In this document: piece after piece, positions 25,312-38,130 of the stretch
Layout of the letters: every line of letters begins with the position of its first letter
How positions within the stretch are numbered: the first letter of the stretch is position 1
NCBI RefSeq assembly: GCF_041346945.1
Contig: NZ_CP166850.1
Location: 9,780,501 to 9,844,500 of the forward strand
Reading direction: 5' to 3'
DNA from: Amycolatopsis sp. cg9
GTDB taxonomy: Bacteria; Actinomycetota; Actinomycetes; Mycobacteriales; Pseudonocardiaceae
Length of the DNA stretch: 64,000 nt
The notes under the pieces: generated by a model
Seen by the model: only the letters and a program-made list of their open reading frames with translations
What the model was told of the DNA's origin: nothing
The model's database searches: none
Translations under genes and position numbers: made by a program

Positions 25312-26715
25312 ATGACGACGTCGGGGCTGCGGCCCGAACTCCGGCAGCGGCACGTCCGGATGATCGCCCTCGGCGGCATCATCGGCGCGAGCCTGTTCAT
25401 CGGCAGCGGCGCGGTGATCCACACCGTCGGCCCGGCGGCGGTGCTCTCGTACGCGCTGGGCGGCCTGCTCGTCGTCCTCGTGATGCGGATGCTCGGCGAG
25501 ATGGCGACGGCGGCTCCGTCGCTCGGCTCGTTCATGGAGTACGCGCGGGACTCGCTCGGCGGCTGGGCGGGCTTCACGATCGGCTGGCTGTACTGGTACT
25601 TCTGGGTCGGCGTGGTCGCGTTCGAAGCGGTGGCCGGCGCGAAGATCCTGCAGGGCTGGGTTCCCGGGGTGCCGCAATGGGTGTTCTCGCTGGCGCTGAT
25701 GCTGCTGCTGACCGCGACGAACCTGGCGTCGGCGCGGTCGTTCGGCGAGACGGAGTTCTGGCTGGCCTCGATCAAGGTCGCGACGATCGTGGTGTTCCTG
25801 GTGCTGGGCCTGCTGTTCGTGCTCGGCATCTGGCCGGGCGCGCACTTCTCCGCCGGCAACATCGGCCTGGACGGTTTCGTACCCCACGGCGGCTTTTCGG
25901 TCGTCCACGGCGTGGTGATCGTGATCTTCTCGTACTTCGGCGCGGAGATCGTGACGATCGCGGCCGCGGAGTCCGACCAGCCGGAGACGGCGGTCCGCAA
26001 GGCGACGTCGACGATCGTCTGGCGCGTGATCGTGTTCTACGTGGGTTCGGTGACCCTGCTGGTGATGATCACGCCGTGGCGCGAAATCCCCAGCGAGACA
26101 AGCCCGTTCGCGGCGGCGTTCGGCCGCTTCGGCGTCCCGGCCGCGTCGACGATCGTCAGCGCGGTCGTCCTGACGGCGGCGTTGTCGGTGCTGAATTCGG
26201 GCCTGTACACGGCCTCCCGCATGCTGTTCGCGTTGCGCCGCCACGGCTGGGCCCCGGCGTGGATCTCGGACACGAACGCGCGCGGCGTCCCGTGGAAGGC
26301 GATCCTGGTGTCCACTTCGGTCGGTTACGTGGCCGTGGTGATGAGCTACGTGTCCCCGGACAAGATCTTCTACTTCATCATCAATTCGGCGGGCGCGGTG
26401 GCGCTGTTCGTGTACGCGATCATCTGCGGCTCGCAGCTGCGGATGCGGCGTTCTTTGGAGGCTTCGGCGCCGGAGAAGCTGAAGCTGCGGATGTGGGGCT
26501 ACCCGTGGCTGAGCTGGGTCACGTTGGCGCTGACGCTGGCGGTGGTGGCGTCGATGCTGTTCGTGGACTCGGACGCGCGTTCGCAGCTGTACCTGAGCCT
26601 GATCAGCCTGGCGGTGATCCTGGGCGTGTACGCCCTCATCCGCCGGCGATCCGGCTCAACCGCGACGGTCGACCCACCCGGTCGAGCCGCGACCAGCGAT
26701 GCCGAACCGCAATAG
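25312..26715 (+). CDS. Amino-acid permease (AAT family of the APC superfamily)
   Basis: The 467-residue protein begins RPELRQRHVRMIALGGIIGASLFIGSG, the TM1 signature of GABA/aromatic amino-acid type permeases, and has about twelve membrane helices. The segment EIVTIAAAESDQPETAVRKA is typical of the loop after TM6 in the AAT family, and TASRMLFALRRHGWAP of TM8. It imports an amino acid with a proton; the substrate cannot be read. It follows the RhtA-type exporter on the same strand with a 41-base gap. Confidence 0.92.
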   Translation: MTTSGLRPELRQRHVRMIALGGIIGASLFIGSGAVIHTVGPAAVLSYALGGLLVVLVMRMLGEMATAAPSLGSFMEYARDSLGGWAGFTIGWLYWYFWVGVVAFEAVAGAKILQGWVPGVPQWVFSLALMLLLTATNLASARSFGETEFWLASIKVATIVVFLVLGLLFVLGIWPGAHFSAGNIGLDGFVPHGGFSVVHGVVIVIFSYFGAEIVTIAAAESDQPETAVRKATSTIVWRVIVFYVGSVTLLVMITPWREIPSETSPFAAAFGRFGVPAASTIVSAVVLTAALSVLNSGLYTASRMLFALRRHGWAPAWISDTNARGVPWKAILVSTSVGYVAVVMSYVSPDKIFYFIINSAGAVALFVYAIICGSQLRMRRSLEASAPEKLKLRMWGYPWLSWVTLALTLAVVASMLFVDSDARSQLYLSLISLAVILGVYALIRRRSGSTATVDPPGRAATSDAEPQ

Positions 26716-26851
26716 AGGGCGGCCACGGGTCCCAACATGCTTCCGGATCTGACACAACGCTGCAACTATGACGATCTGCTCCTTCCACGCAGTAACAAGC
26801 CGACGGCCACGACGTTGGTATACGGCAACTGCGAACCAGCGAGGGGCGGCC

Positions 26852-28210
26852 ATGGGGAAACCACGAAAGTGGAAGCGTCGACATGAAAAATCCGAGAACG
26901 ATCCTTTCCGGACTCCTTATCAACGAGACCGCGACCGGGTACTTTATTCGTCGGCGTTCCGGCGACTGTCCGGAGTGGCCCAAGTCGCCGCGGTGAACGA
27001 ACAGCGGGTACTGCACAACCGCCTCACCCACAGCCTCAAAGTGGCTCAACTCGGGCGTCGGCTGGTTCAGCACCTGAAGCAGGATGACTCAGCGGAAGCA
27101 CAGGAGTTCCGGAAGAACTCCGGCGTCAAGGCCGATGTCGTCGAAACGGCAGGACTCGTTCACGACATCGGGCACCCGCCGTTCGGGCACGTCTCCGAAC
27201 CGGTCCTCGACGCCTGCCTCCGCCGAGCCACCGGGCTGGAAGGCTTCGAAGGGAATGCCCAGTCGTTCCGGATCGTCACGAAACTCGCCAGACGCAGAAC
27301 GGAGTACGCGGGTCTCGACCTCACCCGGGCCGCACTCGACGCGATGCTCAAGTACCCCCGGCCGAGGCCACGGTCCGCAGACGATCCGTTCACCGCTCCG
27401 ACCTGGACGGATCGCAGATTCGGCAGCAAGTGGGGTGCGTACGCGAGCGAACTCGAGGACTTCCGCTGGGCTCGCAAAGGAGCGACGGGCAGCCTCAGGT
27501 CGGCCAACGCCATCCTCATGGACTGGGCGGACGACATCACCTACGCGACCCACGACATCGAGGACTATTTCCGAGCCGGGCTCATTCCCCTGCACGACCT
27601 GGTGAGCGACCGGGACCGCATCGCCAGACACGCCCGACGCCGGCTCGGCAAGCTGCCGGACTTCGAGCCGGCTCTGTTCGATGCCGGACTGGACAAAGTC
27701 ATCAGCAGGTTCAGGCAGATCACGTCCTCGTGCTGGGACACCCGCCAGAACCGCTCCGCGATGAACGTCATCACGACGGTGAATATCACCGACTGCGTCA
27801 ATGCTGTTTCCTTCGCGGCGGATCCCCCGCACATAGCAGTCGATGCCCGCTGCCAGTACCTGGTCGAAGCTTTGAAGGAGCTCACTTGGTACTACGTCAT
27901 CGACAAGCCGTCCTTGGCGGTGATGCAGGAGGGGCAGAAACGGATCGTCCAATCCCTCTACGACCGGCTCCGCGACTGCCTGACCGAATCGCCCAAGAGC
28001 CCACGGTTGCCGATCCAGCTTCGCTCGATCTATCGCGAACTGGGACGGGACCCTGACTTCGACTCGGCTTACCAGGGGTCCGCGGAAGCGCGGGAAGCAC
28101 GGGCGGTCGTCGACTACATCTGCGTGCTGACCGAAGCCCAAGCCGTCGATCTGGACGAGCGGCTCAGCGGCCGGTCGCACGGTTCGATGTTCGGTGCCTG
28201 GTTCAGTTAG
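26852..28210 (+). CDS. HD-domain deoxynucleoside triphosphate triphosphohydrolase (dGTPase-like)
   Basis: The 452-residue protein begins with RTPYQRDRDRVLYSSAFRRLSGVAQV, a nucleotide-binding signature of bacterial dGTPase/SAMHD1-like enzymes, then His60 (NRLTHSLKVAQ), His104-Asp105 (VHDIGHPPFGH) and MDWADDITYATHD supplying the fourth ligand. It would convert dNTP to deoxynucleoside and triphosphate. Length and a charged C-terminal helical part fit. The coding sequence is notably A/T-rich: the first line counted (26881-26940) is 52% G+C, and codon use differs from neighbours, so recent transfer is likely. ATG was chosen at MGKPRKWKRR; the frame extends 28 codons upstream without support. dNTPases of this type can block phage replication. 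Confidence 0.88.
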   Translation: MGKPRKWKRRHEKSENDPFRTPYQRDRDRVLYSSAFRRLSGVAQVAAVNEQRVLHNRLTHSLKVAQLGRRLVQHLKQDDSAEAQEFRKNSGVKADVVETAGLVHDIGHPPFGHVSEPVLDACLRRATGLEGFEGNAQSFRIVTKLARRRTEYAGLDLTRAALDAMLKYPRPRPRSADDPFTAPTWTDRRFGSKWGAYASELEDFRWARKGATGSLRSANAILMDWADDITYATHDIEDYFRAGLIPLHDLVSDRDRIARHARRRLGKLPDFEPALFDAGLDKVISRFRQITSSCWDTRQNRSAMNVITTVNITDCVNAVSFAADPPHIAVDARCQYLVEALKELTWYYVIDKPSLAVMQEGQKRIVQSLYDRLRDCLTESPKSPRLPIQLRSIYRELGRDPDFDSAYQGSAEAREARAVVDYICVLTEAQAVDLDERLSGRSHGSMFGAWFS

Positions 28211-29853
28211 CCTCCGCCGGCAATCCGGCTCAGCGCCCCGAAGAACACGTCCGTGATCTTCGCCGGGTCCGGGGTCACGAACGCCTGACCGCCCGTCGCC
28301 GCCGTGATCTGGTCGAGTTCCGGTTTGTCCGCGTCCGGGCCGACGCCCACGCCGATCAGCGGGATGGGGCGTCGCGGGTCCTGGAGTTTCGCCAGCTCGG
28401 CCAGCAGGTCCGCGCGGCTGATGCTGTGCGGGTCCTCGTTGCGGCCGTCCGTCATCACGATCACCAGGTTGAGCCGGCCGGGCTCCCACTCGCGGCGGGC
28501 GGTGCGGTAGGTGTCCAGGACGCTGTCGTAGAGGCCGGTTCCGCCGTCCGCGGTCGCCTTCAGCTGCGCGAGCTTGTCCAGCGCGCCGTTGGCGAGGTGC
28601 TGGGCCACCGGGGCCATCGGCAGGATCTCGCGGTAGTCCTTGTCGCCGTCGAGCTTGGTGGAGAACGCCAGCATGCGCAGCTGGGTCGCCGGTTTGAACA
28701 GGTGCAACGCCTTCTGCGTCGCCTCGACCGTCAGCTGCATCCGGTTCAGCGGCGTGCCGGGTACCTGGGCGTTCATCGAGCCCGACACGTCGATCAGCAC
28801 CTGCACGCGCGCGCTCAGGTTGATGCCCGCCCACTGGCTGAGCAGTTCTTCGACGACGGTGGCCGCCGGCAGGTTCACGGCCTGGATGCCCGTCGGCGAC
28901 ACGCGCGGGTCGTCAGTGTGGTCGCGCAGCGCCTGGCCGCCCGCGGCGCGCAACCCCGTCTTCGCGATCGCGTCGGAGCCGGGGCCGCCGAGCAGGGCCT
29001 CGCGCAGCGCGTCGACGATCGGGCGTTGCCGCGGGGTGATGCCGCCCAGCTCGGCGAACGGGTAGTCCAAAGTGGGCACCGCGGTCGAGTAGACGGCGAC
29101 GAGCGGCGACGACGTGTCCTCGATGTTGTGGCGCAGCAAGGAGTTCTCCGACGCGGGGAACGCCGTGACCGCGGCCGTGCCACCGCCGTCGCTCGAGCCG
29201 GGCAGCCGGGCGATCAGGTCCGTCTCGGCGCCGAGCGTGTTGATCGAGAGCCGCCGCAACAGCGCGACGTACGCGGCCGAGGCCTCGGGCGCCGCCTTGA
29301 CGCTGTCGCGGAGGCCGAGCAGCGCCAGCGCGCCGACCGGATCGCGGGCCGGGTCGGGCATCCCCGGGACGACACCCGGCGCGGCCAGGACCTCCGCCCA
29401 CGTGGGCGTGCGGTCGGGCCAGCCGAGGCCCTTGGCGACGTCCGCGGCGACGCCGAGCACCACCGGAGAGCTGGCCACCGACGCCCCGCTGTCGGGCACG
29501 TCGGCGGCCCCGAGCTGGTGCGCGCGGCGCAGCGCGAGCGTGGAATCGGGCACCCACACCTGCGGGCGCGGGCTCCCGTCGGACAGCGCGAGCCGCTCGG
29601 CGGCCTGCGTCGCCTCCCTGGTCTGCACCTCGACGCCCCCGCACGGGACGTCGAGCCCCCGCGCGACGATCGTCAGCGCGGGCGCGATGTCCGCGGACGC
29701 CGTCACCAGGACGTTCGTGGTCTGCTCGCACGCGGGCCGCGACCGCACGACGGCCACGGTCACCCAGGTGGCGGCGCCGAGCACGAGCACGAGCCCGATG
29801 GCGAGCGCGGGAACCAGCAACCGGCGTCGGCCATCCGGCGAGTGACGTCCCAT
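28207..29853 (-). CDS. Membrane-anchored protein with solute-binding and von Willebrand factor A domains
   Basis: The 548-residue protein has one N-terminal membrane helix (about residues 12-35), a periplasmic-binding-like domain (TNVLVTASADIAPALTIVARGLDVPCGGVEV onward) and a C-terminal VWA domain with the MIDAS sequence DVSGSMN and a second motif MTDGRNED. It probably acts outside the membrane and binds a divalent metal through the MIDAS. Such two-domain proteins are common in actinobacteria, with unknown function. Its stop codon and the stop of the dNTPase gene interlock by three bases at the convergent junction. Confidence 0.82.
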   Translation of the reverse strand: MGRHSPDGRRRLLVPALAIGLVLVLGAATWVTVAVVRSRPACEQTTNVLVTASADIAPALTIVARGLDVPCGGVEVQTREATQAAERLALSDGSPRPQVWVPDSTLALRRAHQLGAADVPDSGASVASSPVVLGVAADVAKGLGWPDRTPTWAEVLAAPGVVPGMPDPARDPVGALALLGLRDSVKAAPEASAAYVALLRRLSINTLGAETDLIARLPGSSDGGGTAAVTAFPASENSLLRHNIEDTSSPLVAVYSTAVPTLDYPFAELGGITPRQRPIVDALREALLGGPGSDAIAKTGLRAAGGQALRDHTDDPRVSPTGIQAVNLPAATVVEELLSQWAGINLSARVQVLIDVSGSMNAQVPGTPLNRMQLTVEATQKALHLFKPATQLRMLAFSTKLDGDKDYREILPMAPVAQHLANGALDKLAQLKATADGGTGLYDSVLDTYRTARREWEPGRLNLVIVMTDGRNEDPHSISRADLLAELAKLQDPRRPIPLIGVGVGPDADKPELDQITAATGGQAFVTPDPAKITDVFFGALSRIAGGG

Positions 29854-30027
29854 CGGCGCGGCCTCTCTGCGCGAGGCGAGGTGGGGATCAAGGTTATCCC
29901 GCGGCAAAGCGGCATCTCGTGGTCCAGACGGCGTAACAGCCCCTAGGGGCGGCCTCATCCCTGAGGGGGACCCGGCCCGTCCCGCAGCGGGATGTCCCGC
30001 CCCGCGTCAGCCGAAACACTGGACCGC

Positions 30028-30126
30028 ATGAAGCCGACACGTGCCGAACAGCGCCGGGCTCGCCGGGCGCTTCTCCGTCAGAGCGCCACCGTCGTTGTCG
30101 CCCTGCTGCTCACCAAAGCCCGTTGA
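30028..30126 (+). CDS. Possible 32-residue small membrane peptide
   Basis: An ATG frame encodes a strongly basic helix (KPTRAEQRRARRALLRQ) followed by a short hydrophobic run (ATVVVALLLT). It lies in an otherwise empty gap and ends just before a terminator. No Shine-Dalgarno or family match was recognised; it could be chance. Confidence 0.25.
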   Translation: MKPTRAEQRRARRALLRQSATVVVALLLTKAR

Positions 30127-30131
30127 ACGCC

Positions 30132-30167
30132 GTGAAGGCCACCTCGAGGATCCGAGGTGGCCTTCAC
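30132..30167. terminator. Hairpin terminator downstream of RNase J gene
   Basis: A perfect 15-base-pair stem (arm GTGAAGGCCACCTCG) with a six-base loop lies 12 bases past the stop of the RNase J gene on the minus strand. It could also serve any transcript coming from the other side. Confidence 0.85.
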
Positions 30168-30179
30168 GAAGCGGAAAAC

Positions 30180-34477
<4,298 letters not shown>

Positions 34478-34555
34478 GGTGCTCCTTTTGGCGGCGGTCG
34501 CGCAGATGCTAGTCGGACCGCCGCCGGCCGCTGGGGGTTCCGCGCAATTCGTGAC

Positions 34556-34993
34556 TCAGCGGGATGATTCGCCGCGGTACGGGAGCCACCGGTAGCCGGG
34601 GGCGAAGTCGCTGAACGCGGCACGCCCGCCCGTCGCCGCCCAGATGTCTTCGCTGACCACCAGGCCGGGGAAGACCGTCAGGTCGTCCTCGGCCAGCAGC
34701 TCGTCGTAGGTGCGGAACCCGTCGGTCCCCACGCCCGCCAGCGCGTAGCGGTAGACCGGTGGCGCGGTCCGCAGCAGCCAGTAGAGGCGTCGCCCGGCGG
34801 CGGTCATGGCCGCCGCCTCTTCGGGTGAGTGCGCGCCGTTGCGGCTGAGCCCCTCGGGCGCGACACCGCACCACCAGCCGCCGCCGGAGTCGCGGACGAC
34901 TCCCGTGGGCCAGCTGTCGAAGTGGCGCGCGAGATCCCGGGCGTGGGTCTCCCGCCCACCGCATTCGGCGTTGAGGGCGAAGGTCCAGGCCAT
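34556..34993 (-). CDS. Uncharacterised protein
   Basis: The 145-residue soluble protein starts MAWTFALNAECGGRETHARDL, rich in Trp and Gly, and has no signal peptide or membrane helix. I do not recognise it. It contains SWPTGVVRDSGGGWWCGVAPEG near the middle, suggesting a small beta-sheet domain. A GGGAG Shine-Dalgarno precedes its ATG. It lies between mntH and the kinase gene on the same strand with modest gaps, so co-transcription is possible. Confidence 0.6.
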   Translation of the reverse strand: MAWTFALNAECGGRETHARDLARHFDSWPTGVVRDSGGGWWCGVAPEGLSRNGAHSPEEAAAMTAAGRRLYWLLRTAPPVYRYALAGVGTDGFRTYDELLAEDDLTVFPGLVVSEDIWAATGGRAAFSDFAPGYRWLPYRGESSR

Positions 34994-35017
34994 GGCCGCG
35001 GCTCCCTGCTCGTGGGC

Positions 35018-36259
35018 TCAGCCGGTGAAGGTGAGGTAGATCAGCACCAGGTTGAGCGCGATGATCACCACCGCGATCAGCGCTGCCGCGATGGTCGTCA
35101 ACCTGCGGTTGGCGTCCGCGCCCATCAGATCACGGTCCGCGGTCAGGCGGATCAGCGGCACCAGTGCGAACGGGATCCCGAACGACAGCACCACCTGGGA
35201 CACGACCAGCGCGGCGCTCGGGTCGGCGCCCAGCGCCAGCACCACGATCGCCGGGGTGAGCGTCACCAGGCGGCGCAGGACCAGCGGAACCCGCTTGTGC
35301 AGCAGGCCCTGCATGATCATCGCGCCCGCGTACGCGCCGACCGACGTCGAGGCCAGTCCGGAGGCCAGCAGGCCGATCGCGAACAGCAGCGCGACGCCCG
35401 GGCCGAGCGCCCCGGCGACCGCGGTGTGCGCGCCCTCGATGCTGTCCACGCCCTCCTGGCCCTGCAGGTTCGTCGCGGCCAGCAGGAGCATGCCGAGGTT
35501 CACCGCGCCGGCCAGGAGCATCGCCAGGCCGACGTCGGCGCGGGTCGCGCGCAGCAGCCGGCGGCGCCGGGCGCCGTCGGGCCGGCCGTGGCGGTCGCGG
35601 ACCAGGCCGGAGTGCAGGTAGACCGCGTGCGGCATGACCGTGGCGCCGAGCATCGCCGCCGCGATCAGGACGCTGCCCGAGCCGTCGAACTTCGGGACCA
35701 GGCCGCCGAGGGTTTCCGCCGCCGACGGCGGTTCGACGAACAGGCTCGCCAGGAAGCCGACGGCGATGACCAGCAGCAGGCCGGTGACGACCCGCTCGAA
35801 CGTCCGCTGGCCGCCGCGGTCCTGGACCGCCAGCAGCGTCAGCGAAACCGCGCCGGTGATCAGGCCGCCGGCGATGAGCGGCAGGTCGAACAGCAGGTTG
35901 AGGGCGATCGCGCCGCCGACCACCTCGGCCAGGTCGGTGGCGATGGCGACCACCTCGGCCTGCGCCCAGTAGGCCAGCCGCGCGGGCCGCGACAGCCGGG
36001 CGCGCAGGGCCTCCGGCAGCGACATCCCGCTGACCAGCCCCAGCTTCGCCGACAGGTACTGCACCAGCACCGCCATCAGGTTCGCCGCGACGATCACCCA
36101 GACCAGCAGGTAGCCGTAGCGGGCGCCGGCACTGATGTTGGAGGCGACGTTCCCGGGGTCGACGTAGGCGATCGCGGCGACGAACGCCGGCCCGAGCAGG
36201 GCCGAGCCCGTGCGCAGGCGGGACGTCAGTCTCGGCCGCGCGGCCTCGGTCACTGCCAT
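35018..36259 (-). CDS. mntH: Nramp-family divalent metal transporter (Mn2+/Fe2+)
   Basis: Proton-coupled importer of Mn2+ with eleven membrane helices over 413 residues. TM1 carries the metal-binding motif DPGN (residues 34-37, AIAYVDPGNVASNISAGA), and TM6 has MPHAVYLHSG with the conserved Met and His. The gap before it holds a strong promoter completely overlaid by a metal-regulator-like palindrome, so expression is probably repressed by metal. The next gene downstream on this strand is unknown. Confidence 0.94.
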   Translation of the reverse strand: MAVTEAARPRLTSRLRTGSALLGPAFVAAIAYVDPGNVASNISAGARYGYLLVWVIVAANLMAVLVQYLSAKLGLVSGMSLPEALRARLSRPARLAYWAQAEVVAIATDLAEVVGGAIALNLLFDLPLIAGGLITGAVSLTLLAVQDRGGQRTFERVVTGLLLVIAVGFLASLFVEPPSAAETLGGLVPKFDGSGSVLIAAAMLGATVMPHAVYLHSGLVRDRHGRPDGARRRRLLRATRADVGLAMLLAGAVNLGMLLLAATNLQGQEGVDSIEGAHTAVAGALGPGVALLFAIGLLASGLASTSVGAYAGAMIMQGLLHKRVPLVLRRLVTLTPAIVVLALGADPSAALVVSQVVLSFGIPFALVPLIRLTADRDLMGADANRRLTTIAAALIAVVIIALNLVLIYLTFTG

Positions 36260-36293
36260 GGCGCCTGCCTCTCAACCGGATGTCGGGGACCCC

Positions 36294-36330
36294 AAATCGA
36301 AGTTTAGGCGTGCCGAACTTTCGATTTCAA
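36294..36330 (-). promoter_or_regulatory. mntH promoter overlaid by a metal-responsive-type operator
   Basis: On the minus strand TTGAAA (36325-36330) and TAAACT (36301-36306) are 18 bases apart, a good sigma-A promoter. Two nested palindromes cover it: AAATCGAA at 36294-36301 with TTCGATTT at 36320-36327, and inside it TTTAGGC-GT-GCCGAA (36303-36317), which resembles the TTAGG/CCTAA boxes of DtxR-family regulators such as IdeR and MntR. A repressor here would block RNA polymerase. Confidence 0.65.
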
Positions 36331-36389
36331 GGGTGACGGTTCCCACCGTCCCGCCCCGAGTACCCGGTGACCGCCCCACCGGAACGGCG

Positions 36390-36785
36390 TCAGGGGTTGG
36401 CGACCTCGTGGCCGGACTCGCGCAGCGCCTTCACCGCGTGCCCGAGGTCGGCGGCCCGGACCAGGATGTGGTCGGTGTCGAACGTCGACATCGAGAACAG
36501 CGCGACACCGGCCGCGGCCAGCTCCGACGCCAGGGCGGCGATGATGCCGGTCAGCGTGAACTCCAGCGGGCCGCGGACCGACAGCAGCCGCCAGCCGTCC
36601 TCCGCCGCCGTGCTCCCGCCCGGCTCGCGGCCGGCCGGGCAGATCACCGACAGCTCTTCGGGGGTGCGGGTCACCGAGACGAAGGCTTCCCCGGGCTCGA
36701 AGAGCTCGGCGGGCACCGGGGCGTCCGCGGGCAGCCGGACGACGGCGTACTCGCCGGGCCGGACGTCGATCGCGAGTCGTTTCAT
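36390..36785 (-). CDS. ACT-domain protein (CASTOR-type)
   Basis: The 131-residue protein is built as an ACT-type ligand-binding domain: EYAVVRLPADAPVPAELFEPGEAFVSVTRTPEELSVICPA in its first half and a second ferredoxin-like unit (LEFTLTGIIAALASELAAAGVALFSMSTFDTDHILV) in its second. Single-copy proteins of this form probably bind amino acids. Its ATG overlaps the thyX stop by one base, so it is translated after thyX. No effector domain is attached. Confidence 0.8.
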   Translation of the reverse strand: MKRLAIDVRPGEYAVVRLPADAPVPAELFEPGEAFVSVTRTPEELSVICPAGREPGGSTAAEDGWRLLSVRGPLEFTLTGIIAALASELAAAGVALFSMSTFDTDHILVRAADLGHAVKALRESGHEVANP

Positions 36786-37537
36786 CAGCCTTCGAACACC
36801 TTCGGGCTAGTGGCGATCTCGGTGCCGTCCGGCAGCGTCGAGATCGTGAAGTCCGCGAAGACGTTCGCGGCCGCTTTCTGCAGCTGGCGCAGGCATTCGA
36901 CGGCGAGTTCCCGGATCTCGACGTCGGCGTGCTCGGTCGCGCGCATCGCGACGAAGTGGCGCCAGGCCCGGTAGTTGCCGGTCACGACGATGCGCGTCTC
37001 GGTCGCGTTGGGCAGCACCGACCGCGCGGCCTGGCGGGCCTGCTTGCGGCGCAGCGTCGCGCTCGGGACGTCGGCGAACTTCTCCTCCAGGCCGGCGAGG
37101 AGCTCGGTGTAGGCGTCGACGCTCGCCTGGGTCGCGGCGAGGAACTTCTCGTGCAGGACCGGGTCGTTCGCGATCACGTCCGGCTCGACGACGGCGGCGG
37201 CGCGCTCCGGGACGTAGCGCTGCGAGAGCTGGGAATAGGAGAAGTGGCGGTGGCGGATCAGCTCGTGCGTCAGCGACCGGGAAATGCCGGTGATGTAGAA
37301 GGTCACCGAACCGTGCTCCAGCACCGAAAGATGCCCGACGTCCATGATGTGCTCGAGGTAGCCGGCGTTGGTCGCGGTGGCGGGGTTGGGCTTCTTCCAC
37401 GACTGGTAGCAGGCCCGGCCGGCGAACTCGGCCAGCGCCTCGCCGCCGTCGGCGTCGGTCGACCACGGGACGTCCTCGGGCGGGAAGAACTCCGTTTTCG
37501 CGATCAGCTGCACCCTGGGTGACACGGTTTCGGTCAC
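36785..37537 (-). CDS. thyX: Flavin-dependent thymidylate synthase
   Basis: Makes dTMP from dUMP with FAD and methylene-tetrahydrofolate. The 250-residue protein contains the ThyX motif [14 protein letters not shown] (residues 95-108) in the actinobacterial form, plus [15 protein letters not shown] and [15 protein letters not shown] segments (sequence here [11 protein letters not shown]). GTG was chosen for AAGGAG seven bases upstream; the frame continues 24 more codons without such a site. In mycobacteria thyX is followed by dapA and rnj; here four genes separate it from dapA. Confidence 0.96.
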   Translation of the reverse strand: MTETVSPRVQLIAKTEFFPPEDVPWSTDADGGEALAEFAGRACYQSWKKPNPATATNAGYLEHIMDVGHLSVLEHGSVTFYITGISRSLTHELIRHRHFSYSQLSQRYVPERAAAVVEPDVIANDPVLHEKFLAATQASVDAYTELLAGLEEKFADVPSATLRRKQARQAARSVLPNATETRIVVTGNYRAWRHFVAMRATEHADVEIRELAVECLRQLQKAAANVFADFTISTLPDGTEIATSPKVFEG

Positions 37538-37583
37538 GTCAGCACTCCTTCTCCACGACTCCCCCGGCAGCCTATCCGCTTCC

Positions 37584-37618
37584 TTGACTGACACCACCGA
37601 TGACGTCATAGTGGTGTC
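37584..37618 (+). promoter_or_regulatory. Promoter with nested palindromic operator for the RHH gene
   Basis: TTGACT (37584-37589) and CATAGT (37607-37612) are 17 bases apart, and the ATG follows six bases after the -10, so the message is leaderless. GACACCAC (37590-37597) and GTGGTGTC (37611-37618) form inverted arms around the promoter spacer, with TGACGTCA nearly at the centre. Because the gene encodes a ribbon-helix-helix protein, autoregulation is likely. Confidence 0.65.
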
Positions 37619-38119
37619 ATGGACTTGACGCCGTACATCGCCAACCTTCGCGAGGACCTCGCGAACACGGCTGCCGCCGGGGACGAGCAGACCCGGCGGG
37701 CGGCCGCGCTGCTGTCATCCGCGCTCGAACCCGCCGTCCGCCTGACCCTGATGAACGCCCTCGCCGACCTCGCCGCCGAGGTCACGGCCGCTTTGCCCGG
37801 CCAGGTCGTGGACGTGCGGCTCGACGGGCGTGACGTCCGCGTGGTCGTCACCGGCGCCGCCGAGGAGCCGGCGTCACGCGCGACACCACGTGACACCACG
37901 CCGCCACCACCGCCGCTCGACGGCGGCGACATCAGCCGCATCACGCTGCGCCTGGTCGAGCAGATCAAGGGCCAGGCCGAGCGCGCGGCGGCGGCGCAGG
38001 GCGTCTCGCTGAACACGTTCGTCTCCCAGGCGGTGCAGGGCGCGCTCGGCGGGCACAAGCAGCACCACGGCAAGGACGACCGGTCCGGGTCGCGCCTGCA
38101 CGGCTGGGTCGAAGGCTGA
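37619..38119 (+). CDS. Ribbon-helix-helix (HicB/Arc-like) DNA-binding protein
   Basis: The 166-residue protein has a helical N-terminal part, a beta strand pair ([17 protein letters not shown]), a Thr/Pro linker and a C-terminal ribbon-helix-helix: [20 protein letters not shown] followed by [20 protein letters not shown]. The last 20 residues are His/Lys/Arg-rich. It may repress its own operon through the palindrome over its promoter. The next gene, a DUF4097 protein, begins 11 bases after the stop. No toxin gene is seen, so a toxin-antitoxin role is not supported. Confidence 0.78.
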   Translation: MDLTPYIANLREDLANTAAAGDEQTRRAAALLSSALEPAVRLTLMNALADLAAEVTAALPGQVVDVRLDGRDVRVVVTGAAEEPASRATPRDTTPPPPPLDGGDISRITLRLVEQIKGQAERAAAAQGVSLNTFVSQAVQGALGGHKQHHGKDDRSGSRLHGWVEG

Positions 38120-38130
38120 GGGGGCCGAAG

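Noticed and set aside
36785..37537. Prophage-derived thymidylate synthase
   Set aside because: ThyX is a normal core gene in actinobacteria and its composition matches neighbours, so no phage origin is supported.
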